NCBI RefSeq assembly: GCF_008831125.1
Contig: NZ_WBKA01000004.1
Location: 158,426-222,425, forward strand
Length of the DNA: 64,000 nucleotides
Origin: Pseudoclavibacter caeni
Lineage (GTDB): Bacteria; Actinomycetota; Actinomycetes; Actinomycetales; Microbacteriaceae
Direction of reading: 5' to 3'
Every line of letters begins with the position of its first letter. Within the stretch, counting starts at the first letter, position 1. Both the position numbers and the translations under genes were made by a program. Shown here in pieces: positions 25,666 to 34,211 of the stretch. Below the pieces are notes generated by a model, which was given only the letters and a program-made list of their open reading frames with translations, was not told the DNA's origin and searched no databases.

Positions 25666-26477
25666 GCGCGCCCGTTCCCGGATCACCGACCACGTCGGAT
25701 GCGGCGACCGACCCCGTCCGCGTGGCCATTGTCGACGACCAGGCGCTCGTGCGCGGCGGGCTCGCGATGCTCGTCGACTCGCAGCCCGACCTCGCCGTGA
25801 CCGTGCAGGCCGGCGACGGCGCCGAGGCCGTGGCCCGGCTCGCCGAGCACCCCGTCGACGTGGTGCTCATGGATGTGCGCATGCCTGCCATGGACGGCAT
25901 CGCGGCCACCCGCAGACTGCTCGCCGACCACCCCGACACCCGGGTGATCGTGCTGACCACCTTCGAGCTCGACGACTACGTGCTGCGTGCGATCGAGGCG
26001 GGCGCGAGCGGGTTCCTGCTCAAAGACGCCCGCCCCGAGCAGCTGCTCGACGCGATCCGCACCGTGCAGCGTGGGGACGCGGTGATCTCCCCGTCGATGA
26101 CCCGCCGGCTGCTTTCACACGTGGTGCCGCTCATGCGCTCCGATCGGGCCGGGGCGCAGGCCGCGAGCGCACCGGACGCCGCCCCCGCGTCGACGGCGAC
26201 CCCGCGTGCGGACGCCGCGGCGACCGAGGCGGGCGGGCGGGCGGAGGTGACCGCGGCGGCCCGCCGACTCGTCGCCGCACTCACCCCGCGCGAGCGCGAG
26301 GTGCTCGAGCTCGTCAGCGCCGGGCTGTCGAACGCAGAGATCGCCGACCGTCTGTTCCTGTCGGAGACGACGGTGAAGACACACGTCGGGCACATCCTCG
26401 CGAAGCTCGCCGCACGCGACCGCGTGCAAGCGGTCGTCATCGCGTTCCGCGCGGGCGTCGTGCCGCCGCTCGGCTGA
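25662..26477 (+). CDS. LuxR/NarL-family response regulator
   Basis: Transcription factor of 271 residues. The receiver domain (about 19-135) has phospho-acceptor Asp71 (VVLMDVRMPA) and the conserved Lys in LLKDARP. An Ala/Asp/Thr-rich linker of about 60 residues (150-200), longer than usual, separates it from the LuxR helix-turn-helix (about 203-265: LTPREREVLELVSAGLSN and TVKTHVGHILAKL). ATG 25662 overlaps the kinase stop as ATGA. It likely activates the ABC transporter genes 200 bases downstream, where palindromic sequences lie in the promoter region. Confidence 0.94.
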   Translation: MSAPVPGSPTTSDAATDPVRVAIVDDQALVRGGLAMLVDSQPDLAVTVQAGDGAEAVARLAEHPVDVVLMDVRMPAMDGIAATRRLLADHPDTRVIVLTTFELDDYVLRAIEAGASGFLLKDARPEQLLDAIRTVQRGDAVISPSMTRRLLSHVVPLMRSDRAGAQAASAPDAAPASTATPRADAAATEAGGRAEVTAAARRLVAALTPREREVLELVSAGLSNAEIADRLFLSETTVKTHVGHILAKLAARDRVQAVVIAFRAGVVPPLG

Positions 26478-26491
26478 ACCGGCCGGGCCCC

Positions 26492-26567
26492 CTCCTCCCG
26501 CAGGAGGAGCCCCCACCCGGCACGGCTGCTCCCCCGGCGGAGGCCACGGCGAATCCCCTCCTGCGGG
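26492..26567 (+). promoter_or_regulatory. Palindrome cluster between response regulator and ABC transporter genes
   Basis: CTCCTCCCGCAGGAGGAG (26492-26509) is a near-perfect palindrome or hairpin. CCCGCAGGAGG (26497-26507) recurs inverted as CCTCCTGCGGG at 26557-26567. The location fits a response-regulator operator for the ABC genes; the first copy could also act as a terminator for the regulator gene. No other gene lies in 26478-26677. Confidence 0.4.
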
Positions 26568-26677
26568 ACGATGCGCGCCGCCGTCCGCCCCGGGAGGATG
26601 AAAGGGTCGTCGGCGATCCGCTCGCTGGCGACGCCGGGGTCCACCGACCGCCGGCCCGCAGACCGTGAGGAGATCCC

Positions 26678-27526
26678 ATGACCACGCTCGCCACCGCACC
26701 AGACCCGGGGCAGCGCCCGCAGCGTCCCGAAGCCGACCGGCCGGACGCCGCGTCCCCGGCCGACGCCGCCCGCGCCGGGACGGACCGGATCGCCGTGCGC
26801 GCCGAGGACCTCGTGAAGGTCTACGGCCGCGGCGACACGCAGGTGACCGCCATTGACCACGTCGACCTCGTCGTGTCGCGCGGCGAGTTCACCGCGATCA
26901 TGGGCCCCTCCGGGTCGGGCAAGTCGACCCTCATGCATGTGCTCGCGGGCCTCGACACCGCCACCGACGGCCACGCCTGGATCGGCGACACCGAGGTCAC
27001 CGGCCTCGGCGACCGGGAGCTCACCCGGCTGCGCCGCGCGCACGTCGGGTTCGTGTTCCAGTCGTTCAACCTCGTGCCGACGCTCACCGCCGAGCAGAAC
27101 ATCACCCTGCCCGCCCGGCTCGCCCGCCAGCGCATCGACCGGTCGTGGCTCGACGAGGTCGTCACCCGGCTCGGCATCGCCGACCGGCTGCGGCACCGGC
27201 CCAGCGAGCTCTCCGGTGGCCAGCAGCAGCGCGTGGCGATCGCCCGGGCCCTGCTCACCCGCCCCGACGTCGTCTTCGCCGACGAGCCGACCGGCAACCT
27301 CGACAGCGCGAGCGGCACCGAGGTGCTCACCTTGCTGCGCCGCAGCGCCCGCGAGATGGGCCAGACGATCATCATGGTCACCCACGACCCCGTCGCCGCC
27401 GCCTACGCCGACCGGGTGCTCGTGTACGCTGACGGGCGCATCGCCCGCGAGGCGCGCGACGCCGATGCGGACGCCATCCTGCGCGCCGTCGCCGAGCTCG
27501 GCGCCGTCGAGGGGCTGGTGGACTGA
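26678..27526 (+). CDS. ABC transporter ATP-binding protein (MacB/LolD type)
   Basis: ATPase of 282 residues for the FtsX-type permease encoded next. Walker [11 protein letters not shown]-loop [10 protein letters not shown], signature [15 protein letters not shown], Walker [14 protein letters not shown] and the H-loop VTHD are all intact. The first 45 residues are a Pro/Ala/Asp-rich extension before the usual domain start. ATG 26678 has GAGGAG upstream, and the stop overlaps the permease start by one base. MacB-type pairs export or extract lipopeptides, peptide antibiotics or lipoproteins; the two-component genes upstream fit a detoxification role. Confidence 0.93.
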   Translation: MTTLATAPDPGQRPQRPEADRPDAASPADAARAGTDRIAVRAEDLVKVYGRGDTQVTAIDHVDLVVSRGEFTAIMGPSGSGKSTLMHVLAGLDTATDGHAWIGDTEVTGLGDRELTRLRRAHVGFVFQSFNLVPTLTAEQNITLPARLARQRIDRSWLDEVVTRLGIADRLRHRPSELSGGQQQRVAIARALLTRPDVVFADEPTGNLDSASGTEVLTLLRRSAREMGQTIIMVTHDPVAAAYADRVLVYADGRIAREARDADADAILRAVAELGAVEGLVD

Positions 27527-30327
27527 TGCTGCGCACCACCCTCGCGAACCTGCGCGCGCACTGGTCGCGCCTGGTCGCCGTCGGCGTCGCGGTGATGCTC
27601 GCCGTGGCGTTCGTCAGCGCGACCCTCATGCTCAGCGCGTCGTTCCAGGCGACCCTGCGCTCCGCGTTCGCCGCCGACCTCGCCGGCGCGGACGTCGTGG
27701 CCACGCTGTCGAACGACTCCGGCGCGGATGACGCGGCCGGCTCGGACGCGGGCTCGGCTGACACCGGGTCGGCCGGTGCTGACGGGACCGCCGCGACCGC
27801 GACGTTCACCGCCGCCCAGGCCGACCGCGTGCGCGCCCTGCCCGAGATCGACGAGGCGGCGCTCGTGCGCACCGCCACCCTTCCTGCGCGCATCGGCGAC
27901 CAGACCGAGTACCTGCAGGCGGCGATGGACCTGCCGGCCGGACTGCGCGCGCATCCACTCAGCGACGGCGCGTGGGCCGCGAGCGCCGACGAGCTGACGA
28001 TGGACGCCGCAGCCGCGAACCGGCTGGGCCTCGCCATCGGCGACACGGTGACCGTGACCACGCCGACCCTCCCCGCGACGAGCGGCGCGGACGCGACGGA
28101 CGGATCAGCGGACGCCGACGACGTATCGGACGCACCGGCCGGAGGGTCGCCCGCCGCTCCGGGTGCCATGACGAGCGGCGGAACGGCGTTCACGATCGTC
28201 GGGCTCACCGAGGCGAACACGTCGCCGCTGGCCGCCCAGCTGCCCGGGGTGACGCTCACCGAGGCGGGGCTCGCCCGCGCGGTCGGCGCCGATGCCGCAT
28301 CCCTCGACAGCCTCGCGCCGGCCGGCACGATCATCGCGTCCACCGCATCCGGCGTCACCGAGACCGATGCGGTGCAGTCCGTCGGCGACGTGCTCGGCGC
28401 GCAGGCGACCGTGCGCGGCGTCGACCAGTACGTCACCGACCAGGTGAAGACCCTCACCGGCGACACCGACGCACTGACCGGGATGCTGCTCGTGTTCGCG
28501 GTGATCGCCCTGCTCGTCGCGGTGCTCGTCATCGCCAACACGTTCTCGGTGATCGTCGCCCAGCGCACCCGCGAGCTCGCGCTGCTGCGCTGCCTCGGTG
28601 CGAGCCGCGGCCAGGTGCGCCGGTCGGTGCTGCTGGAGGCGGTCGTGATGAGCGTCGTCGCCTCCGCCGCGGGCGTCGGCCTCGCCGCGGCGCTCATGTC
28701 GGGCGTCGTCGCGCTCTCCCGCTCCGGCGACACCGGTCTGCTCGACCAGCTCGCGGTGCCCCCCTCGGCGGTGATCACGGGGATGCTCGCCGGCGTGCTC
28801 GTCACGGTGCTCGCCGCCTGGCGGCCGGCGATGGCAGCGACCCGGGTGGCCCCGCTGGCCGCCCTGCGCCCGGCCGAGGACGCGGGTGTGCGCTCCCGCG
28901 GCGGGCGGGTGCGGCTCGGGGTCGGCGTCGCCCTGCTCGCCCTCGGTGTCGTGCTGCAGCTGTGGGGCCTGCGGGTCGCCCGCGCCGACGTCGGTCTCGA
29001 CGGCGCGCAGGCGGCACTCGCGAACGGCCTCACCCTGGGGGTGACCGGCTCGGTGCTCGTGATCGTCGGCGTGCTCGTGCTCGCGGTGTTCATCGTGCCG
29101 CCGCTGGTGCGCGCGATCGGGGCGCTCGTCGCCTGGACGGGCGTGCCCGCGCGGATGGCGGTGCTCAACGCGACCCGTGATCCCAGGCGCACCGCGGCCA
29201 CCGCGTCCGCCCTGCTGATCGGTGTGACGCTCGTGACCACGGTGTTCACCGGGGCGAGCGTGGCCCGGGCGACGCTCACCGACGCGATCCAGACGGCCCG
29301 CCCGTTCGACATCGTCGTCTCGCTCGACGCGACGAGCCGGGCGGACTCCGCAGGCGCGGCCGACGATGCCACCGGCACCGACGACGCATGGACGGCCGGT
29401 CAGCTCGACCGCATCGCCGACCTCGACGGGGTGACGGACGCGGAGGCCGTGCGCGGCATCCTGCCCGACGCCCAGATGTACGCAGACCCGGCCGTGCCCG
29501 AAGACGGCACGCTCACCCAGCTGGAGGCGATCGATCCGGCGGCCTGGGCCCGCGCGTCCGACGGCCGGATGCCGGAGACCGCGGACGGGCAGGTGAGCGT
29601 CGTGGAGGGCACCGTGGACGGCGACAGCGTGACCGTCGCCGCGTCCGCGGACGCCACGGATGCGGCCATGGTGGCCCTGCCGGTGCACACCGTCAAGCGC
29701 AGCGCGTTCGCCGCGCTGACCACCCCGGCGACGCTCGCCGAGGTCGCGGAGCAGCTCGACCGGCCGATCGTGACCACCCAGCTGATCGTGCGGCTCACCC
29801 CCGACCTCGACCAGGGGCAGGTGCAGCAGGTCGTCGGCCAGATCGCCGAGGGGCTCGGCGACAGCGTGGTCTCGCCCGTGCAGCTGGAGAAGCAGGCGTA
29901 CCAGCAGGTCATCGACGTGCTGCTGTCGATCGTCACCGGCCTGCTCGCGGTGGCCGTGGTGATCGCGGTGCTCGGTGTGACGAACACCCTGTCGCTGTCG
30001 GTCATCGAGCGCACCCGCGAGAACGCGCTGCTGCGCGCGCTCGGCCTCACCCGCGGCCAGCTGCGGGGGATGCTGGGCGTCGAGTCGGTGCTCGTCGCCG
30101 TGGTCGCGACGGTGCTCGCGATCGCGATCGGCACCGGATGCGGGCTGCTCGGCAGCGCGATCCTGTTCGGGCAGACGCTCGGCGGCACGGCGGTCAGCTG
30201 GACGCTGCCGTGGGGCACGTACGCGCTGTTCCTGGCGATCGCGGTGGTCGTCGGCCTCGCCGCATCGCTGCTGCCGGCCCGGCGGGCGGCCCGGCTCTCG
30301 CCAGTGGCGGGACTGCAGACCGAGTAG
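27526..30327 (+). CDS. ABC transporter permease, FtsX/MacB family, double-size
   Basis: Membrane protein of 933 residues with two FtsX domains. An N-terminal membrane segment (about 15-37) is followed by an extracytoplasmic domain of about 270 residues rich in Asp, Ala, Thr and Gly. Three membrane segments of the first FtsX domain (about 320-450), a pair at about 465-545, a further extracytoplasmic region (about 560-780) and a second FtsX domain (about 800-930) follow. This is the architecture of actinobacterial lipoprotein/antimicrobial exporters. Both FtsX domains include the QRTRELALLRCLGASRGQV-like motif, seen here as ELALLRCLGASRGQ and NALLRALGLTRGQ. A hairpin at 30348-30386 follows. Confidence 0.92.
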   Translation: MLRTTLANLRAHWSRLVAVGVAVMLAVAFVSATLMLSASFQATLRSAFAADLAGADVVATLSNDSGADDAAGSDAGSADTGSAGADGTAATATFTAAQADRVRALPEIDEAALVRTATLPARIGDQTEYLQAAMDLPAGLRAHPLSDGAWAASADELTMDAAAANRLGLAIGDTVTVTTPTLPATSGADATDGSADADDVSDAPAGGSPAAPGAMTSGGTAFTIVGLTEANTSPLAAQLPGVTLTEAGLARAVGADAASLDSLAPAGTIIASTASGVTETDAVQSVGDVLGAQATVRGVDQYVTDQVKTLTGDTDALTGMLLVFAVIALLVAVLVIANTFSVIVAQRTRELALLRCLGASRGQVRRSVLLEAVVMSVVASAAGVGLAAALMSGVVALSRSGDTGLLDQLAVPPSAVITGMLAGVLVTVLAAWRPAMAATRVAPLAALRPAEDAGVRSRGGRVRLGVGVALLALGVVLQLWGLRVARADVGLDGAQAALANGLTLGVTGSVLVIVGVLVLAVFIVPPLVRAIGALVAWTGVPARMAVLNATRDPRRTAATASALLIGVTLVTTVFTGASVARATLTDAIQTARPFDIVVSLDATSRADSAGAADDATGTDDAWTAGQLDRIADLDGVTDAEAVRGILPDAQMYADPAVPEDGTLTQLEAIDPAAWARASDGRMPETADGQVSVVEGTVDGDSVTVAASADATDAAMVALPVHTVKRSAFAALTTPATLAEVAEQLDRPIVTTQLIVRLTPDLDQGQVQQVVGQIAEGLGDSVVSPVQLEKQAYQQVIDVLLSIVTGLLAVAVVIAVLGVTNTLSLSVIERTRENALLRALGLTRGQLRGMLGVESVLVAVVATVLAIAIGTGCGLLGSAILFGQTLGGTAVSWTLPWGTYALFLAIAVVVGLAASLLPARRAARLSPVAGLQTE

Positions 30328-30347
30328 CCGGTCACCCCGGCTCCCCC

Positions 30348-30386
30348 GCGGCCGCGCCCCGCTCCACAGGAGGGGGACGCGGCCGC
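30348..30386 (+). terminator. Hairpin terminator after the ABC permease gene
   Basis: GCGGCCGCG (30348-30356) pairs with CGCGGCCGC (30378-30386), extended inside by CCCC/GGGG with one bulged A. It starts 21 bases after the permease stop. No T-tract. Confidence 0.65.
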
Positions 30387-30478
30387 AGTCATGCACAAGC
30401 GCGGGCCCCGCCCTCCCCGGTGCGGGCCGGCGTCCATAGCCTCATGCCGACCCGCACACCGGCAGAGAGGCCAACGCC

Positions 30479-32860
30479 ATGACCGACCGAACCCGCCCCC
30501 GCGTCGATGACCGAACCGGCGCCGATGACCGAGCCCGGCGCGACCGCATCCACGCGGCGGCCTCAGACCGCCCGACCGGCCCCGCCAGCGCGGCCGGGCC
30601 CGGCGTCCGCCCGCCCGGCGAGGCGGCGCCTCCCGGCGCCCCGTCCGCCGGTCTGGCGCCCGCACGTCGCGCGCTCGGATTGCTGCTCGCCATGCTGACC
30701 GCACTGGCCGCGCTGACCACCGCCGTCACCCCGCCCCCGGCGCAGGCGGCGCGGGCCGTCGCCACGCATGCGGGCCGCTACGAGACGGTCCACGACCAGG
30801 TCTGGAACGGCTCGTACCGACTCGATGACGGCCGGATCGTGTGGTGCGCCTTCGATCCGCATCATCCGGGGCCGCTCACCGGCGACGCCGAGTACAGCGA
30901 GTGGTCGGCGACGGAGACCTTCCTCAGTGGCAACGGCGTGATGATGGATCAGGCGGTCACGGCCCGCGCCGCGTACGTGCTCGCCCGCTGGGGCGACACC
31001 ACCGACGAGCGGGAGGCCCGGGCCGTCTATCGGGTGCTCCACGAGCACACGGGCGTCGGCTTCTGGGTGCCGCAGGGGCGCGATCTGACCGCGGATGTCG
31101 CCGATCTCGCCGACTGGATGTGGGCGCAGGCCGATCGCGGGCTGGGCCCGCACCGGCTCGACGACCCCGACCTGCGGGTGCACGACGACGGGCAGCGCGC
31201 GACCGTCCGGCTGAGCCTGCCGCGCTCCGCGGCCGACGAGCCGCACCCCGGCACGGTCACCGCCACGATCGACGGACCGGCCGTGTGGGAGGCGACCGGC
31301 ACCGACCGCCTCGACGTCGACGCGGACGGCGAGCACCGGCTGCGCGCGACCGGCGACGGCCAGGTCACCGTGGCCGTCAGCGGCGAGGTGCCGACCGGAC
31401 GGCTGCTCGTCGCCAGCCCGGTGACCCCGGGCCCGCAGCGCGTCGTCTCCGCCGGTGAGCGAACCCCGATCACCGCCCGGGCCACGGCCACCGTGCGCAC
31501 CACGTTCCAGCCGGTCGCCACGACTCGGGCCACGACGTGGAATCCTGCGACGAGCCCCGCCGGCGCCGGCCCCGCGCCAGGTGACCGGCTGGAGGACACG
31601 CTCGACGTGCGCGCCGACGACGGCGTGTGGCTCGCCGACCCGGACACCGACGAGCCGGTGCCGGCGACGTTCCGCGTCGACTGGTACCGAGCCGACCGGG
31701 CCATGCCGGCCTCCGCGAGCGTCCCCGACGGCGTCGAGCACGTCGCCCGCACCCTGGTGACCGCGCCCGGCCCGGGCACGATCACCGCGACGTCGCCCGA
31801 CCCCGTCGACCGGCCGGGCTGGTACTACCCGGTCGTCTCCCTGCTGCACGAGGACCAGCCGGATCAGCTGCGCGCCCGGTTCCGCGCCGACTGGGTCTCC
31901 GGCTTCCACGACACCGACGAGCAGACGATCGCTCCGTGGCGGCCCGCGGTGAGCACGGTCACCTCCGCGATCGCCGACGGGATGATCGCCGACACGATCA
32001 CCGTCACGGGCAACGACCCGACCGCCACGCTGTCGGTTGTCTCCGAGCTGTGGATGGCCGACGACGCCCCCACGGAGTCCGGCACCGCGGGACCCCCGGC
32101 CGACGCCGAGCGGCTGGCCGCCGTGACCACCGCGGTGACGGGGAACACGACGGTGACGACCGAGCCCGTGGCGATCCCGTGGACCCGGTTCCTCGAACGG
32201 CAGACCTGGCCGTCGCTGTACTGGGTCGAGCGGATCGAGCGCACGGCGAGCACGGAGACGTGGACGGGCCGGCACCTTATCGCTGCCGAGACCGTGCGCC
32301 CGCAGCGGCCCACCGCGACGACCACGACCGCCGACCGGGTCGCCCTCGGCCAGCCTGTGCACGACCGGGCCGTCGTGACCGGCGACGTGCCTTCCGGCGG
32401 TGCCGAGGCGGTGACCGCCGAGCTCGGCTTCTCGCTGTACCGGTTCGACGACTCCACCGACGGCGAGGCCCAGCCCGTGTGTGAGACGCCGACCTGGCGA
32501 CAGGAGCCCGCCGTGACGATCGACGGCCCCGGCACGGTGGACTCCGCGGCGACGACCCCGACGGTCGCGGGCACCTACGGGTGGCGGCATCACCTGCAAG
32601 TGCGCGTGCCCGCCACGGCGGAGGCGCCCGAGCGGGTGATCCCGCTCGAGGACGGCGCCTGCGGCGTCGAGAACGAGACCGTGGTCGTCACGGCACACCC
32701 GACCCCGGTGACCGAGACGGAGCCTGAGCCCACAGGACTCGCGGCGACCGGGCTGCCCGCGGGAGCCGCCGCGCTGGTCGCGGGTGCGGCGACCTTGCTG
32801 GTCGGCGGCGGGGTGACAGGTGCCATCGCCGCACGACGAGGCCGGCGGGGCGCACGGTAA
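30479..32860 (+). CDS. LAATG-anchored surface protein with thioester-domain-like N-terminus
   Basis: Secreted protein of 793 residues. A long charged N-region (1-63) precedes a signal helix (about 64-84) with probable cleavage after AQA (90). Residues 95-200 resemble the thioester domain of Gram-positive adhesins: an early Cys (VWCAF, Cys123), then a Gln in MMDQAVTARAAYVLARWG (Gln158), the arrangement that can form a Cys-Gln thioester. About 550 residues of Thr/Asp-rich beta-type sequence follow. The end LAATG (754-758), a hydrophobic stretch and a basic tail fit a class E sortase signal. No sortase gene is in the window. The adhesin role is inferred; the thioester is untested. Confidence 0.75.
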   Translation: MTDRTRPRVDDRTGADDRARRDRIHAAASDRPTGPASAAGPGVRPPGEAAPPGAPSAGLAPARRALGLLLAMLTALAALTTAVTPPPAQAARAVATHAGRYETVHDQVWNGSYRLDDGRIVWCAFDPHHPGPLTGDAEYSEWSATETFLSGNGVMMDQAVTARAAYVLARWGDTTDEREARAVYRVLHEHTGVGFWVPQGRDLTADVADLADWMWAQADRGLGPHRLDDPDLRVHDDGQRATVRLSLPRSAADEPHPGTVTATIDGPAVWEATGTDRLDVDADGEHRLRATGDGQVTVAVSGEVPTGRLLVASPVTPGPQRVVSAGERTPITARATATVRTTFQPVATTRATTWNPATSPAGAGPAPGDRLEDTLDVRADDGVWLADPDTDEPVPATFRVDWYRADRAMPASASVPDGVEHVARTLVTAPGPGTITATSPDPVDRPGWYYPVVSLLHEDQPDQLRARFRADWVSGFHDTDEQTIAPWRPAVSTVTSAIADGMIADTITVTGNDPTATLSVVSELWMADDAPTESGTAGPPADAERLAAVTTAVTGNTTVTTEPVAIPWTRFLERQTWPSLYWVERIERTASTETWTGRHLIAAETVRPQRPTATTTTADRVALGQPVHDRAVVTGDVPSGGAEAVTAELGFSLYRFDDSTDGEAQPVCETPTWRQEPAVTIDGPGTVDSAATTPTVAGTYGWRHHLQVRVPATAEAPERVIPLEDGACGVENETVVVTAHPTPVTETEPEPTGLAATGLPAGAAALVAGAATLLVGGGVTGAIAARRGRRGAR

Positions 32861-32906
32861 CCTGTCCCCGGCCGGGGTGACGCGGCCGGAAGGGGTGGGA
32901 GACGCC

Positions 32907-34136
32907 ATGACGACGCCGACGAACCGCCCGCCGTCCCGACCGATCCGGTCGGGCGGCGGGCAGCCGCACCCGGGGCGTCCCACGGGATGGGCTGCCACCG
33001 GACTGCCCTGCAGCACTCAGCCCGCCTCGGGGCGGCCGTACCGGCAGACGCTCCCCGGCCAGACCGCACCCGGTCAAACTGCACCCTGGCAGACCGCACC
33101 AGGCCCGTCCATGACGGGACGCCCCGGCTGCACACCGCCGGTGACGCCACCCCGGCACCGCCGGCGCTGGCCGCTCGTGCTGGTCGCCGTGCTCACCGCG
33201 CTCGCCGTCGCCGCCGGGCTCCTCGCCTGGCTCGACCGCGACGCCCTGCCCGATCGCATCCACGCCCTGTTCGCCCAGACCGATCCCGAGGTCACGCAGC
33301 TGGCCGACCGCGTGCAGCTGACCGATCGGGCGAGTCTGCGGCTGACCGCGACCGACCCCGAGCTGCTCGAGGCCGACGCCTTCACCACGGTCTGTCCGTC
33401 CAGCACCGAGGACAGCGCCGTGCTCGGCTGCTACACGGGCGACGACCGCATCCACATCTCGAACATCACCGACGCCCGCTTCGACGGCATCCGCGAGGTG
33501 ACGCTGGCGCACGAGCTGCTGCACGCGATGTGGTCCCGGTATGACCAGGGCACCCGCGACCAGCTCTCCGCACGACTCGAGGCCGCCTGGACGCGCGTGG
33601 CCACCCCCGATCTGGAGAGCCGGCTTGACGTGTACGAGACCGCCGAGCCCGGAGAGCGTGCCAACGAGCTGCACAGCATCCTCGGCACCGAGGTCGCCGA
33701 CCTCGGCGACGACGAGCTGGAGCAGCACTACACGACCGTGTTCGCCGACCGGCAGGCCGTCGTCGCGCTGCACGCCGGCTATCAGGCGCAGTTCGACGAG
33801 AACCAGCACCGCCTCGACGAGCTGAGGCCCCGGATCGAGGCCGATCGCGCCGCTCTCGAGGCGCGCAGCCAGGCGCACGATGAGGCGCTGGCACGGTACG
33901 AGCGCGACAGCGCGGCCCTCGAGGCGCGACGGTCGTCCGTCGACCGCGGCGACCCCGCCCAGGTGAACGCGTTCAACGCCAAACTCGACCGGCTGCGCGC
34001 CCGGCAGACGACACTGAACGCTGAGGCCGACGCGATCAACAGCGACGCCGCCGACCTCAACGCCCGCATCGACGAGTACAACACGCTCGTCGGCAGTCGA
34101 CGCGAGCTGTTCGCCGCGATCACCGCCGGCAGCTGA
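32907..34136 (+). CDS. Membrane-anchored protein with HELLH metalloprotease motif and coiled-coil tail
   Basis: Protein of 409 residues not recognised as a named family. A Pro/Gln/Thr-rich cytoplasmic N-terminus (1-85, with PGQTAPGQTAP repeats) leads to one membrane segment (about 89-108). The extracytoplasmic domain contains HELLH at 202-206, a gluzincin-type zinc motif, and Glu254 in NELHSILGTE as a possible third ligand. Two cysteines (163 and 175) could form a disulfide. Residues 295-395 form a long charged coiled coil. ATG 32907 has GGTGGGAG upstream. It follows the LAATG protein by 46 bases, so joint expression is likely. Envelope protease activity is inferred. Confidence 0.7.
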   Translation: MTTPTNRPPSRPIRSGGGQPHPGRPTGWAATGLPCSTQPASGRPYRQTLPGQTAPGQTAPWQTAPGPSMTGRPGCTPPVTPPRHRRRWPLVLVAVLTALAVAAGLLAWLDRDALPDRIHALFAQTDPEVTQLADRVQLTDRASLRLTATDPELLEADAFTTVCPSSTEDSAVLGCYTGDDRIHISNITDARFDGIREVTLAHELLHAMWSRYDQGTRDQLSARLEAAWTRVATPDLESRLDVYETAEPGERANELHSILGTEVADLGDDELEQHYTTVFADRQAVVALHAGYQAQFDENQHRLDELRPRIEADRAALEARSQAHDEALARYERDSAALEARRSSVDRGDPAQVNAFNAKLDRLRARQTTLNAEADAINSDAADLNARIDEYNTLVGSRRELFAAITAGS

Positions 34137-34161
34137 CCACCCGCTCCGACCCGGCGGACGA

Positions 34162-34206
34162 CCGGTCGGTGGCCCGGGACGTCACCGCCCGGAACCCGCC
34201 GACCGG
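34162..34206. terminator. Hairpin between convergent genes
   Basis: CCGGTCGGTGG (34162-34172) pairs with CCGCCGACCGG (34196-34206), with one G-T pair and a smaller inner stem. It lies between the HELLH protein gene and the end of the UPF0182 gene, which converge. Confidence 0.55.
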
Positions 34207-34211
34207 GGGGC

